Origin: Phoronis australis
Taxonomy: Eukaryota; Phoronida; Phoronidae
Reading direction: 5' to 3'
NCBI GenBank assembly: GCA_002633005.1
Contig: NMRA01000278.1
Location: 227,144 to 291,143, forward strand
DNA length: 64,000 nucleotides
In this document: piece after piece, positions 1 through 15,100 of the stretch
Layout of the letters: every line of letters starts with the position of its first letter
Numbering within the stretch: position 1 is the stretch's first letter
Made by a program: the position numbers and the translations under genes
Notes under the pieces: model-generated
The model's input: the letters and a program-made list of their open reading frames with translations, nothing else
What the model was told of the DNA's origin: nothing
Databases searched by the model: none

Positions 1-110
1 GCACTGTCTCGTCTTTAGGTCACACATTGGGGTGTAGAAGAGAAGCGGGGCGGCTGTCATATTAATGGAACAGTCAGGACCGGCAAAACTTTCGTTGCAG
101 ACACAAGAAC
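1..110 (-). CDS. Exon 24 (partial): second half of EGF repeat and following region
   Basis: Acceptor CACTTCAG, phase 1. It encodes [15 protein letters not shown], closing the EGF, then L-L-F-Y-T-P and M-C-D-L-K-T-R-Q-C, resembling the post-EGF C-D-x-R-x-x-x-C of VWDE. The exon is still open at position 1. Confidence 0.85.
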
Positions 111-3100
111 CTGAAGTGTTTTGAAGAGAGAAGCATTCCACGCCAATATCAACACTTAAAAGAACACTAAACCCTGTTTTGGTGATTTCTGAAAATCGTC
201 GGTCTGTCACCTGCTAATCTTATAATTGGCGTCAATTTTGAAAAATAAAAACAGCAGTCAACTAAAACTCATACCCCCTATCTCATTAATTGTACATTAT
301 GGTGCTTTTCCTCCACGCTTTTGAGGTTTGTCAATGGTAACAGGGCATTAGTTTGTTTCAGAGAACTGGACGGTGGAGTCGTTTCTGGTATTTGTTAATA
401 GGACAAAACTGGGTTTAGTATTATTTCAACTTATCATTTTAGCGGAACAGTAAAGTTGTGAAAAGTCTGCGGCACACGCACGAACCCAGGATGTTAAACA
501 AGAGGCAAATAATGTCAAATCCAACCAATAAGAATCCATCAGTCCTATTACATATGTCTAAGTCTGTTACGACAATAATAATCAAATACAGCGGACCATT
601 GTTCTAAGTCTTCCTTTCACAATAATCAGTCGTTATAGGGTTCCAGGGCCATTTATTTAAAAACGGTTTTGTTTAACAGCCTACCATTAATACAGGCGCC
701 ATTGCCATTGCATTCGTTGAAGCATAGAACGCCCTCTATATCCGGTGGAGGTACGGTGACGTTAGAGTCAGGTGACTGGGGTACCCATCGCGTGGTGTTT
801 TTGTCCAGTTCGGACATACACTGCTGTTTAACAGTATCCAGGGCAGCAGATGCCCAGTTAGGGTCATTCGTGGCCTAAATGCAGAAACCATATTGAAGCA
901 CGTTTTCTGTTTTCAGATACCTGCCTATGAGTGGATTTTCACGAGAAAAGAAAACTCTTTATGTTATGTAAGGACGTTAGAAAAATACCATGCTTTGAGA
1001 CTGAAACTTTTAGATACTATGTTTCAGACACTATTTGCTGTTAAACTTTACAATTTCCACTTTTGAACAGAAGCTAACAAAAATGATATTTTTATAATTT
1101 TGATGACGAACTCAAAAGCTGCACAAAATGTTAAAGATACCGTTATTTTTTATGGATGCGGCCTTCTTTTTTCATAAAATGTACTAAAACACTGGATTGT
1201 GTGGCCCATCCAATGGAGGCTTCGTATTTTAAACTCTTTTTACGTTCAGAGAATATGACTTAAGCTCTAGCTTTGTAGGCTAATGCAAAAAAGCAATTCA
1301 TTTGTAGACAATCGAAACATTTCTGATCTACCATACGTGTATATGCCAGCGTCTCAAAGCACATGCCTCCATTTCCAGATACACCTGTATCTATAGGCCT
1401 ATCTGATTTTAGGGGCGTGGTATTTGATGCAAAAACACTAGGATACAACCAAAAAGCCAATTAGGGACACACAAATAGAACTTTGAATGAATCTAAGGCG
1501 TATGTCAAACGAATGACTTTTTTATAAATTGCCTACTTTAGGTAAACTTGATACACACATAAACAGAAAGCCAAGTTACGTGGGATTTGCTATACTAAAT
1601 GTAGAGCTGGGATGCACATCTGTTCACCTATAGTTGTTTCTTTCTCTGTTAACTGATGTAAAGTATCGTTAAAACATATACCGGACCCTTCCCCCCGGCT
1701 AGATGAGCTTGCATCAATGTATTTTGCATGAAAGCAAGTCTAAAATATATGCTAACTATTTGACTGTGCAAACATACCATTAAGTCTAGAACGCAAGCAT
1801 CTATAGGTCCATCAGTATCGATGTTTAGAGCAGAACACTTCCGCCCTGCCTCTGTACCGGAAATGTAATTGGTGCAGTATTGTTGAGCTGTCTCATTCGT
1901 GAAGGGGGCTGCACGTCGGTGTCGAGACTAGAATAGAGTGGAAAACGTTTTGGTTCCAAAAAACATGATTATCTTTCAATAACGTCACATTCAGCTATAG
2001 TTTAATACACGACTAACACAAGTTTATTCGTAGTTACAACGTGTCCTAAAGTCCAAGGCTCTGGTTCAGTCTCGAACCATCTTCAAAGTTATATAAGAAG
2101 CACATTGGCAAAGAAAAAATACACGAATACAGCATGTATCAGAGCTCTAATTGGAACGTTGCCAGCAAATCATTGATTTCAATTTATCAGACTTGAACAA
2201 CGCATGCACACCCATGGGGGCTCGAGTGGCTCAAACGAGCCCCCCTTCCCCCATCTGGCAAAGTGGGCAAAACGGTTCGCCTCGGAGAAACACAAAACTG
2301 CAAAAACAAAGACGAAAACGAGACAAAGTGCACTAAAAGACAGGTACTACCAAAATTCGGGAATGCACAATTCATAGCTATGAACGTACCAAGTGAATCT
2401 AAGTAAAATGTCCACATTCTCAAAAATTTAAGCCCCCATTTTTTTAGGCTGGGTGCGCGCATGAGCTACGTGCGAGTATCGCAATCATACAAACGAAACA
2501 AACTTACAGGACTTTCGTTTGAGGACACAATGTCATCTGCTCGTGGTTGAGCCACTAAAGTATAATCACTTTCGTCGTAATCCAAAAAGTCTACATGGTC
2601 GTGCCAGCTTGTATCTCGTCGTCTACGACAGGGCTCAAATCTACTATCTGAAACGTCACGCTGATTTCGTTTTGGCTGACACCGTGGGACGTCGCCTCCA
2701 GTTCTGCATTCACTAACGTCCACAACGCCTTGGGCGTCGCATGTGCAGTACAAATGTCCGTCGAAGTTTGACAAACGCTCGTCGTTTTTAAATGAGCCTG
2801 AATGCCAATGAAGTATGCTGTTTTTCTCTTCCAACCTGCAATGTTATCCAGAAAATTGATGCTCTATAAAAATTAAAATCATATATCAGGTTGTGAATGA
2901 ATAGCCTGAATCTAAGTAACCTGCACTATCAGACTTTACAGGTAACCACACCGGAAATTGAGGGATTTATAACCACGTGACTTATATTTACCAGAATGCG
3001 ACGAATAAGAACGAATGCAGTATGATGAGTTCTACTGCATCCATCTTGCGTAGAGGTAAATGTGCTTTTTCCTCATGGACCCGTCGAAAGAAAGAGTAAC

Positions 3101-6100
3101 GCAAATGTAGAGGAAGCGGAAGCTGGAAGGTTTCTGATCTTGACAACAGATCGCGTTCCCGTCAATAATAACAGTAACTTACAGTTTTAGTTTGAATATC
3201 TGATGCGAAATGTTGGCAAGTTGGCTGATCATTTTAATGCCCAGTTTCTCCCACAATCACAGTACACATTCCACCATCAATCATTACGTTGGGTGGCTCT
3301 TATACAACATGCAATTCAACTTACCTCCAGCTTTCAGTAAACTCAAGTGGGTGGTAAGGATAACCATAGCACTGCTGACCGTAATCAGCTGGCAGAGTCT
3401 GTGATCCTTTCGGAATAAGGTCGTTTGAGCAGTTCAGGTCGTAGCGCCCGCACAGTCCTTCTGTCTGCTCTAAATCTCTAAGGGATGCTTCAACGTATAG
3501 GTTTATGAACGAGCTCCAAGAATCTTCAATGATAACTGACGTACCTGTGTGTAGTTGAACCTTGGGATAATAAAGTAAACTGTTGTTATTTCCTAACCGG
3601 TGACGAACGAATAATGACAACTACTTCTGAGACATGAATGTAGTCGGCTCTGGTTGGAGTTATATGGCGATTTCGTCATACGAGAACCCATTTCTTTAAT
3701 TTACTAAAACGTGACAAAGAATTACTTCTCAGATTGCATTCATACCCATACTCATACAACTGACTCACAATAACCCGTGTCTTAGTATTTAAATACAATA
3801 TGTTCTGGAACTTTTGACCAGTAAGCAAACAGAAAACAATTTCTACAGCCAAAAAAGTGATAACTTTAGCCATACCACTCCAAAAGGTGAAGTTATAGGG
3901 GCAATCACGGCTATATCACGTCCACAGGACTCTGGCCACCAGTTTTGCCTTTCCCTATGGTTGCCAACAAATCTCTCATCCTGATAGTGCCTTCCTCTTA
4001 CAACGCCCTCTATCAAAACCTCTTGCAGATTCCACAAAAATAACGTTTTTTCACACCCACTCCAGAAGTATCTCACGGAAAGTAACTTCTTTGTTAATCG
4101 GACAACCACAGATAAAACCATAAATAAATGACGTTGTTCATACAACGCTGTGAGATCTAGAAAGTCGCAAGAGGAGGCACCGCAATTTTTGAAGGAAAAT
4201 GTTATGAAAATGGCCTATCGGCCGTGATTGTTTTCTGTTGGCAGTACTAATTAGGACAACTGTGCTTTGCAAAACTAGTGAGACATTTAGTTTCGACCCT
4301 TGCAAAAGGAGTCTTGCCAAAGCTGTTGCTTGTCTAGTACATGTAAGTACACGTATCCTAATTCCGCAAGATAAGTTTTTGTCTTACTTTGTAAATCTAA
4401 GGTAGCTCAACAGATTGTTTGGTCCTAGAATTTTTTGAGACTTGCGCCTGCTGAGATATCGTGAGGTATATGTATCCAATTTTGACCGTTTCTAAGTACT
4501 CGTCTTTCGGTTCACTTTTGGGTGGTACATGCACATTTCAGATAATTCCAGTTCATTGCCAAAAGATGCATTTTGGTGATAGATTTTGTAAAGTCATTGG
4601 CATTAATCAGGCTACAAAACAACAAAATCTGTTTTTGATTTTCTTACAAATCGTCAATTCTTACCGTGTCTTTAGACAGTCACTGACATCAAAGCAGGTA
4701 ACTTCACCGGTTGAATACGCTCAAAATGTTTTGATATTTATCGAGTAGGGTTTAGATTCGCCAGATTAACGTTTGTAGCCTGCTAAATTCGGGGATAAAG
4801 GTTCGATACCACCTGATGCAGATCTAAGAAAATTACTTTTCTCTTCCATACGTTTTCTTTCATTGATAAGACAAACGTTTGAATATTTACCACATATCTC
4901 CGGCCGCCATTTTCCTGAAGGATTCTGGCTCCTCGTAGTTGGTTACATGAACCTCGAACAGCCACACGTAACCTGTTGCTAGTTCCCCACGAACTAATAT
5001 CAATCACACTTCGCCCACATTTATCAAATGTGATGACGTCACCAGCAGCCAATATTCCAACTGCACAGTTGCAGTATGGCGCACGATTGTTTCTGCCACA
5101 GCTTTTGTATTGAGCGTGAACCTTGAGAAATAAAGACGGGAGTGGGAAAAAGCTTTAGATGTCAACAGAATATGTGTTTTTCTATTTTAAGGGAAATTCC
5201 GTCAAATACGTAAATGGTTTAAAGAGGCTTGGAACGCGATAAACAGATTGAATTGCAATAAACACAATGGTTCTCTGCCATTGAAACATAATTCAGCCTG
5301 CTCACCGGGTATTTTCAGAGTATGCTTAATTGCTGTAGATATAAAGCATTTTCCTTCAGTTTCAAATTTCAAAAATACCGCTCCCCACTTGGTCGATTTT
5401 TCTCTCACAAGGCAAAGCACTTCTCCTTATTAGGTATCGTGGCAAGACATAGGTGTTGCATATTTCCCTTATATGGGAAATGTGACCTTTGACCTCAGGC
5501 GACTTGAAGCAACTGGTTCTGAGCTAAGGCACACATTTATTGTAAGTGAGAGGGAGATTAGAATCTCTGTGATAACCACGGAGTTTTTCATTCACGCTAT
5601 TTCAAAAATCGTGAATTTTGTGATTTTTTCTGTAAATTTTCTCACAAGGGAGAGTGAATTACTCTGTACTAGACGATGGAAGATGGTACTTTCGTCATGG
5701 ATTGTTTAAAGATATTTTTTACGAGCTTTCACGTTCCATGCCCTTTAAAAATTCAGGTGATTACCTCCAGAGGTTCTGTCAGGTGTCTATACAGCACAAA
5801 CTCTCCTTCTTTCTGTAGTTCATAATATCTGTAAAAATATAGTTAACAAACACGTTTTTTTAGGTATTTATTGCGAATCGTTGGCAATATTTCGAATTAT
5901 GCTGCAGTATCTGAATTTCGGTAATATTTCATGAACGCAAAATATGAAAGGAGTTCTCTGGTTATAAATAATCAAAGCAAATAGGAATGACTTGGAAATT
6001 GTGAAATAAAAATATTGAGCTTGTGTTCTGTATTTTAGCCCAAAATCAATTTTAGTATCAGAAAAAGATAGAGTTCACAATATTTCAAATTACATAACTG

Positions 6101-9100
6101 CAATTAGGGTAACCGGAGTTTCTCAGTAACAGTAAGCCTTCAGGTAATATTATCCATTTTTGATTCCACAAGTTTCTGACCAATACTAAGTAAGTACTCG
6201 GAATTCATGTGTACGTAAACGCCATTTACCTGCCATCAAAGGACTTCATATGTGGGTCGTTGGTACTTCTGCATACAGCAACAGGCTTGTCTTTGTCTTT
6301 AATAAGAACCTGAAAGCGTTCTGTCGCATATACATGTAGTGATACTAGCTATTATGCGCTATTATGCGCGTACAATGTGCGTATAATGTATGCATAATGT
6401 ATGTATCTCTCGTATTTAATGCCCTTATAATGTGTGTAATATATATATATATATATAAATACTAAATATGTATAAATTTATTATATGATATATGATCTAT
6501 ATATATATATACTATTCGTTATGCCTTACGCATTAGGCATCACGCATTCTGTATTATATATAGATCATATATCATATAATAAATTTATACATATTTAGTT
6601 TTCAAACACAAAGTTGTCCGCAATTTATCATTTTTTAAAGTTTCACGTTCAAAGCAAAAATGAATTCCTGTCACAATGTATGATTATGTGACGTTTAAAG
6701 GCATGAATTAAGATTTTTCAATTATCGAAATCACCGGTGAATATTACGCACATTGTTTGCAACCAGCATTTATTGCCCCAACTCTCATCCCAATTCTGAG
6801 TTAATAAATTCGGAGAAACATAATCAACACCCCTAAGTGTCTATTTTCATAACCATATTGTACAACAGGGATCCAAATACAGAGGCAACTGCCAGGAAAC
6901 TTCCGCGGCTATGAGACGCTGCACTAATTGTTTGTTCGCTTGGCAACTAATCGACATTACCATAATGTTGTCTTCTAAAAGTTTAAGGCGGTAGATACAG
7001 TATCAGTGCATGGTGCTTCTTCAACAAATAATTTTTTTAACTCAAAGTAGTCCGCTCACCACCTAAAAACCGCTAACGCGCACTTGAAGTTCGCTGCCGT
7101 AACCACATTTGAGAGGTTTCACCGAGAATTGTCCTATATTGCTTCGAAACATAACGCGAACAAATTCCAATTATGATATAAAGGAAAGTTTAAATTCATT
7201 ATTCACTGTTGTCTAAGGTTTTCTTTTTCAAAAGGTCACACGATCGAAATCATAAAAGAGGAGTGTAGTAGCGTATTAGCTGAACGAAAAACTAGCCAAG
7301 AAACGATGATATAGCAAGTTGCCAACTGGGAGATGGTTGGTGGTGATAGTAGCCACACCTCGTTTGCTGCACAGTTCATTTTGAAGCATTTGGGATACTT
7401 GGGCGTGTTTTACTCTGCCCAGGTTTGTAAAGCCACCCTATTCGAACTCTGGATCCGCATTCAGACCCCCTTCGCATCTTAATCATCTACCGGGCGAGTC
7501 TTTCGTCGTAGTTTGGATATGCCCTTGGCGTCCCTTGGGTCTTACCTTAATTTCTGGGAGGTGATAATTTGCCCAAGCACTGTGACCTATGACCTGGCTA
7601 GGTGTACGAAGTCTAACAGAACGCAGCACGTGGTCGCCCTGTTGGAGAAGAAAAGCAAACATAGGCACTGTTTATATTTGAACATCATCGAGTATACTCT
7701 TGAATTCAAAAACCTAGATAACGGCGCCGCGCCTTAATGAATCACCTCATAAACAGGTTTACATCCTTTGAAAACTATGTCAAAAGGTTGACCTTGTCAC
7801 ACAGACGGTAACAGCGTAGAGACAGCTGATCTTGCGTAATCGCAAAACGTGACTTTTGATTGACGAGTTAACGTAAAAGACCGTTAACAAAATGCAACCT
7901 TCAGTTTTTTTAGAAAGTCTAGCCATCCAGGAAATAATGCAACGTAGTAAATGTATCTTAATCGGCTTTAAATAACATTATCTTTTTTCTGAAGCTGAAG
8001 GTGGCGCTGCTGATTTTTTTGTCTGAAAGGTCATTGTAATGAGGTAGCAATGAGTTACACAGAAAAACGATACTCATGTTTCGTGTCAACACGTCTCAAT
8101 TTCGGTAATATTCCATTGTAACAAAGTGTGAAAAGAATTCCTTGATTAAAATAATCAAAGCAAATAGGAATGACTTGGAGTTTGTGACTTTAACACATTA
8201 AGCTTGTTTGATGTATTTTAGCCCCACATCATTTTTGATACCAGAAAAATTTACAGTTTACAGCGTACACTTTTCTTACCTGGGTAATTGGTTACTTTAA
8301 TCTGGGGCAGGACACAATGATGACACCCCGGCCGTAGCTTGGACCCCTTCTCCCGGTAGCCATTAATTTGGAGCAGCATGGGTAGGACCCATTCACACCG
8401 CCATTGGATGGGAGCCACCCATCCACCCGGTCGCGTCGTAACTTAGTCCCCCTCCCAGTCGTTTCCTAGTTCCGGCACTGGCACTCTTTTCTGGTGCCCG
8501 GGAGCAACTACCCCACTCCCCAACCTAAACTTTGCATGAGACTCGGCTAGAATTTTGTAAACTGAAAGTTTTTCAAGCCTGTCACGTGATTAACCATTGT
8601 TTAAGCCGGGTCTAGAACGAATGTTGGTGGCCAGAGTGCCAGATGATGGATTGGATTCTACAACATGCATTTCTGTCATGGATTAAAGTACTTGCAATGC
8701 GTGCCTAAATGTGGGTAAGGCCCACACAATTACACGCGCCCAGTGATATCACCATTAGCCATCCGTACCACACTACTTCACGTACCCGTTCTATTTTACC
8801 ATCAACTGATGCACGAACTTTTATGGTATGGATATCACTCCAGTTAGATTTATGTATCTTAGTGCCACAGCTTGTCGCCATAGCAACTTGAGGTATGGCT
8901 TCTCCAGTGGAACAGTGGGCGCCATCCTGGCTATCTCCAGGTACAAAAGCCAAAATATCCAGCGGTTCGTCACCAAAGTAGGGTGCGTGCAGTTTGAGAC
9001 GGATGTCGATTTCATTGTCCTCCTGTACCTCAATTGGTTGATCAGAGTAATCTAAAATCTATTAAAAATAACCCCAGTAGTTAGAGATTTGTATTTAATA

Positions 9101-12100
9101 CCACACTTGCTCGCAGTGCAGCCAGATTGGCAATAACAGCAGTAATGACGAAAACATTTTCAAAGATATTACAGATGGCAAACTGTAAATAAAATTTGTT
9201 GAATTGCCCAAACATTCCGGACATCAGCGCCTTGGGCGTGACATAAAAATTAAACAAAAACGATGACGTGGGTAAACGTATCTGAGTAGCACTAAGCCTT
9301 GTGCTTAAAAATAGTTTCATGAAAATGCATACATTTCAAGCGACAATATCATTAATCAGTAACACGTCTCAAACCAACCTCTCCAAAAGATTCGCTGCAT
9401 TTTTCTGGTGGTAAAACTCAATCAGCTCAATGAGCTAAATCTCATTCTTATTTAGCTCATTGATCAGGCTGACGAATCAGAATTCCCTACTCTGGCACAT
9501 TTTATCGTTCTAAGAACTGGTGTCAAGCCAAGTGAAATAGGGATATTCAATTGATCGGTGAAAAATGACTTGCGAGGTACATGTAAGACAGAAATTATGA
9601 TTTACGCCCCCACATGTCTTAATACAAGTGTTGCCACGCAATTGTCAGAACATTACAGTTAAGAAATACTCTATGTAAATTATTCTAAGCAGATACCAAT
9701 TGTCGGTACATGTTTGAAGACCCTTTGCCATTGCTGAGTTGAGACAAAGTAAGTTTTCCAAAGACACGAAGCCCATGCAGGTTATAGGACTTCGCCATTT
9801 ACTGTCTACGAATATAAGTGGTGTATACACAATCCTGTTTCTGAGGCACAGGGCAGACAAATTATATGTTTGTGATTGACCGAAAAATGCGACCAGAGCT
9901 ACCGCAATCTAAATTCAATACGAGATGGATTCTCACAGCAAACGTAACAAAAGTTTTTTTACAGCATCCTTTATTCTTTTTGATGGGGAGTATTGTGGAA
10001 TTTACGAGTACACTGGTAGAAAACATGCCCTAAAGTCCTTCAGTAGACTTCGCTCTAATTGGATCTAGGGGCACGGGTGTTGATTGTTTTTTGGAGACTT
10101 CTACTAAGTGTTGAACTCTAACTTACACTATTGACGTAATGCTAAGACATTGGTCATATAACGGCCACAAGAGAGTAAGGGCAGATCGTGGCCAACCAAT
10201 AACGCTTTAGTTTGACCTGTGGTAGAAAGAAGTGACGCCCTTTGTCAATCTGGCGGTGAAATGAATTGAATTAGATTGAGATAACCAAATAAATCTAAAA
10301 GACCTCAATGAAGTCAAATCTGATCGTGGATTTTTCGTTTTGAAGAGAACGTGTAAAGTTCGCTTACCATTTTCAGAAGCATTTACATGCTCTGTTTACT
10401 GGACATACATTGCGTTTGGTTACTTACATGTATGCCTCATGAGCAAGAGTCGTATATGTATTGAATATTCACAACTTACTTCAATGCCCAGAAGTTTGTT
10501 GTTACTTTGACGCCATTGACTGTATAGTTCACCAGTAAAGTAGCGAGCCTTGCATGAGATCTAGAGCAAAAAAAGGCTGCATGTAATCTTTGAAAACAGT
10601 AATTGAAAATGGACTTTCTGAATGTTAAAATGTGCAAATTATTAGGCAAAGAACAGTGGGAGTATATTGCATCACATAACCAGAAATTAAATACCATACT
10701 TGAGAAAAAATACCACGCCTGCGTTTAACAAGTTTCTTTCTAAAACTAAAACCTTGATCGAACTCACCTCTTTACCAAAGTAAGACCAAAATTTTCGGTC
10801 TTCCTCATCCAAATCTATTTGCGCTAGTTGAGTTTTCACGCGCTTGAAATCAATTTGGTTAACTCCAGCTAGCCATAATATCTCTACAGTGACGAGTTCA
10901 TTGTTGGTTGGCAGCCGTACTGAACATCTAAAGTTGAAGGAATTGGTCTTGGGTTCAAGCGAAATAACTGGGTCGTGTTGAAGTTCGATAATACTGGAAA
11001 CTGTGAGAAAAATAATCAATTAAATATGATGTACAAATCGATGGTGAAGTAACCTTCGTAATGGGATGTGTGAAGATGTTTTCGTTCAGGACATGAGACA
11101 CTCGCAATTGTGTTTTCTGACATGAGCATGCATGTTTCGTGTATCAATAAAAATGTAAAAACTGAAAAGAGTGGTCCAATAATGCAATGCAACGCGCGTT
11201 TGCATTAACATAAAATTAATCAGCTGCATTGCTTTACCTGAAAAAAATGTTTTCATTTCGATTATCAGGTGGATTAGTGATGATGGTCTATAGCTGTAAA
11301 GCTCACAAGTTTAGTTCAGGGCGAGAAATGCATTATGTCTGTCACGTAAAAGAGCAAATTTGTTTGCTCCTCCAAAAACCTTCGAAAGTTCATCAAAAGG
11401 GAATTACGAAATCTTGTCTTACGCTCCAAATAATTACTTCCGAAAAATAATTCAATCTCAATTCAACAAAGCGGAATGTTTCTGAGAATCTTCATCCTTC
11501 TATCAGAGCTGTTTTGAATTGCATTATTTACATGAACCAAACTGAGTTCAATTGTTCGTGCGACCAAAGTTCAATACCATACACGGTACATTCCTCTATG
11601 ATGTTGGTGAATATCAAAATTTGACATGCAGCGACGATTCATTTTGAACTACTGGATCATTTTAGAATTAATCATGTGAAGAAAGAATGAATCGTATTAA
11701 ACTTGAAGACTTACGCCTACACCCAGGAGTAAATCCTGTTGGCGACACTTGTCCAGGCGGGCACAATGAGTGGTCTCCTGAAACAACAGATTGACAGCAA
11801 TGGTGTACTTTAGTCTTCAGCTGTTTTTTTGACATGGTGGGGTAACTGTATCAAGACAGTGGCAGTGCTTGATTCAGCCCAATATCTCACAATATCAAAA
11901 CGGCTTTTTACAAAACCAGATAGACTATTGACTTTAACGATGTAATTTATAGACCAAGGGTTAGTTCAATTCTACACCATCCCTCTCACGCACTTATTGT
12001 AACTCATGTTGGCTACTAAGTTGGTTGTCTGAGAGAGAAGTCGTAGAACCAATCAAAAGCGCCAATATGGTCTAAAATGATTCGTCTTAGTACTCCCCAG

Positions 12101-15100
12101 AGTTAAATACTATTCTTATGTACATTTAATGCTCGTTCAAAACGAGTCTTTTTGCGGAATTTCTTGCGGAACTTAAATACCTAGAATATTCCACAAAAAA
12201 TCAGAAAAAGAGACTGGCATGAACGAAAAATACTAAGATCAAAATGTCCAGTCTTGGGTTCACACACATTAAGTGTTGGTGTTGGACCCAGGAAATCATA
12301 ATAGAGTTGGTAACTTCTCACAATAATAATCATAATGGGTAGAATTGTAGTTGAGACTGTTAGTGATTCAGCCAAATGGTACGTATCGTTTTGTCCTTGA
12401 CCTTTACCGAAATGAAAGATTTTACGGAGTAAATTGTACATTGGGAATAGTTTACCCTTTAACATAGTCGGTTGCTCGTAGTATCGGCGATGCACACAAT
12501 GCTTACCAAAGCAATAGGCAGATGCACACGTTTGAGGGGGCGTCAAGTAATAGGCCACCACCTGATCACTGCACGCCTTCACTTTCAAGGCAATGGTGTA
12601 CGCACAACAGTTGTCACCCACTGTAAGACATGCTTGTCTGTTGACGATACCGTCTCCTGGCAACGGTATATCACCTGAAAAGACAAAGTTTCATTGACTT
12701 CCACCAAAGCTAGTCCACTAGCTCGTATGTCATTTTGCGACAAGTGGACATTGTTTTGCAAACGACGTCGAGAAGCTCGCCCGAACTGCTTGTGGCGTTT
12801 GCCAATGTTGGAGATTGGGAAGTTTGGCTAGGGTTCCTGAGCGTAATTTTGTTTTAGTTACTGTTCTAGAGGAAGCTCACATCCTTTAAAAGATATACTT
12901 ACACACCTAATCCAACTTCATAAGTCTCTACAACAATGAACGTGTAATAGGATGAGAAGAGCATTCCTCACACACAGTCACATTACAATGAACTTTTAAT
13001 GCATTTGAGTGCATGGTGTTTTGACATTTCTGTGGTGTAGTGCTTACATCCAAACTTGAGCGATACACGTACAGATCTCTGAAAATTTTGATCTGGGATT
13101 TTTTATAGTAAAATAGTAAAACTAGTAAAACTAAAATGACGAGCGTCGGTACTAAAATATATTAAAATATCCCCACGAATCGAGCGATGCGCTCTTTCTC
13201 AAGGGTGTGCTGTAGCTTTATGCGTGCGGAAATTTAATATATTTTAGTACCGACGCTCGTCGTATTAGTTTTAATAGTTTTACTATTTTATATTTTTAAT
13301 CGTCGGTAACTGACGGCATTGCATTATCTATTTGATTTTTATAGTGAGTCACTATAAATTGTTATTACAAAGAACAAACGNCTCCCCAGAGTTCAACACT
13401 ATTCTTATGTACATTTAATGCTCGTTCATACGAGTCTTTTAGTGGAATTTCTTGCGGAACTTAAATACCTAGAATATTCCACAAAAAATCCGAAAAAGAG
13501 ACTGGCATGAACGAAAAATACTAAGATCAAAATGTCCAGTCTTGGGTTCACACACATTCAGTGTTGGTGTTGGACCCAGGAAATCATAATAGAGTTGGTA
13601 ACTTCTCACAATAATAACCATAATGGGTAGAATTGTAGTTGAGACTGTTAGTGATTCAGCCAAATGGTACGTATCGTTTTGTCCTTGACCTTTACCGAAA
13701 TGAAAGATTTTACGTAGTAAGTTGTACATTGGGAATAGTTTACCCTTTAACATAGTCGGTTGCTCGTAGTATCGGCGATGCACACAATGCTTACCAAAGC
13801 AATAGGCAGATGCACACGTTTGAGGGGGCGTCAAGTAATAGGCCACCACCTGATCACTGCAGGCCTTCAGTTTCAAGGCAATGGTGTACGCACAACAGTT
13901 GTCACCCACTGTAAGACATGCTTGTCTGTTGACGATACCGTCTCCTGGCAACGGTATATCACCTGAAAAGACAAAGTTTCAGTGACTTCCACCAAAGCTA
14001 GTTCACTAGCTCATATGTCATTTTTGCGACAAGTGGACATTGTTTTGCAAACGACGTCGAAAAGCTCGCCCGAACTGCTTGTGGCGTTTGCCAATGTTGG
14101 AGACTGGGAAGTTTGGCTAGAGTTCCTGAGCGTAATTTTGTTTTAGTTACTGTTCTAGAGGAAGTTCACATCCTTTAAAAGATATACTTACACACCTAAT
14201 CCAACTTCATAAGTCTCTACAACAATGAACGTGTAATAGGATGAGAAGAGCATTCCTCACACACAGTCACATTACAATGAACTTTTAATGCATTTGAGTG
14301 CATGGTGTTTTGACATTTCTGTGGTGTAGTGCTTACATCCAAACTTGAGCGATACACGTACAGATCTCTGAAAATTTTGATCTGGGATTTTTTATAGTAA
14401 AATAGTAAAACTAGTAAAACTAAAATGACGAGCGTCGGTACTAAAATATATTAAAATATCCCCACGAATCGAGCGATGCGCTCTTTCTCAAGGGTGTGCT
14501 GTAGCTTTATGCGTGCGGAAATTTAATATATTTTAGTACCGACGCTCGTCGTATTAGTTTTAATAGTTTTACTATTTTATATTTTTAATCGTCGGTAACT
14601 GACGGCATTGCATTATCTATTTGATTTTTATAGTGAGTCACTATAAATTGTTATTACAAAGAACAAACGAATTTGAAAATCAGGAGGAAGTGGGCGATTC
14701 TCGTGGAGGTTTTCAGAGCAATATGGAGCCCGGTGAAACTCTTTGTGTGAACCATGTGCGGACCACCAGATACGGACTGCACAACCCTTCGGGCTTTCGG
14801 TGCGAGGTTCTGAAACTCCCTAGCGGGGGTATCGGAAGGAGATAGTGTTTCAAAGTTAACACAGGCTGTCGGTTTGTACGAGCAGTAATTGCGCCTGCAG
14901 GTGCTGCCAGCAGGTGCTATAGTGTGTGTTGTGCCCTCATCTGGCCGCAGCCCATTCCTCATGGAATTTCTTAACGTGCTGGTATTTTGATTTGTAATTT
15001 ATTAATTTGTTTCATATTTAAGATTTATTTAAATTCATTTAAATTTCCTAATTCTCAAATGATAATAGCACTGTTCCTAAATCTGACAATATATATTTTA

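Larger units (their letters stand above)
12093..13380. repeat. Duplicated block A, copy 1
   Basis: Near-identical to 13382-14669 and of the same length. It ends exactly at the 'n' at 13381 and contains a D8C exon copy and a foldback element. Most likely an unmerged contig overlap. Confidence 0.85.
13382..14669. repeat. Duplicated block A, copy 2
   Basis: It begins exactly after the 'n' at 13381 and continues into unique sequence on its right, as a second contig would. Confidence 0.85.

Noticed and set aside
9640-9760. Possible 37-base exon on the minus strand with phase 0 in and phase 1 out.
   Set aside because: It was only needed if exon 15 used its second acceptor. The first acceptor keeps phase without it.
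12181-12663. 160-codon minus-strand ORF, also at 13469-13951.
   Set aside because: Only the first part is the D8C exon; the rest is read-through past a good GTAAGC donor into the intron.
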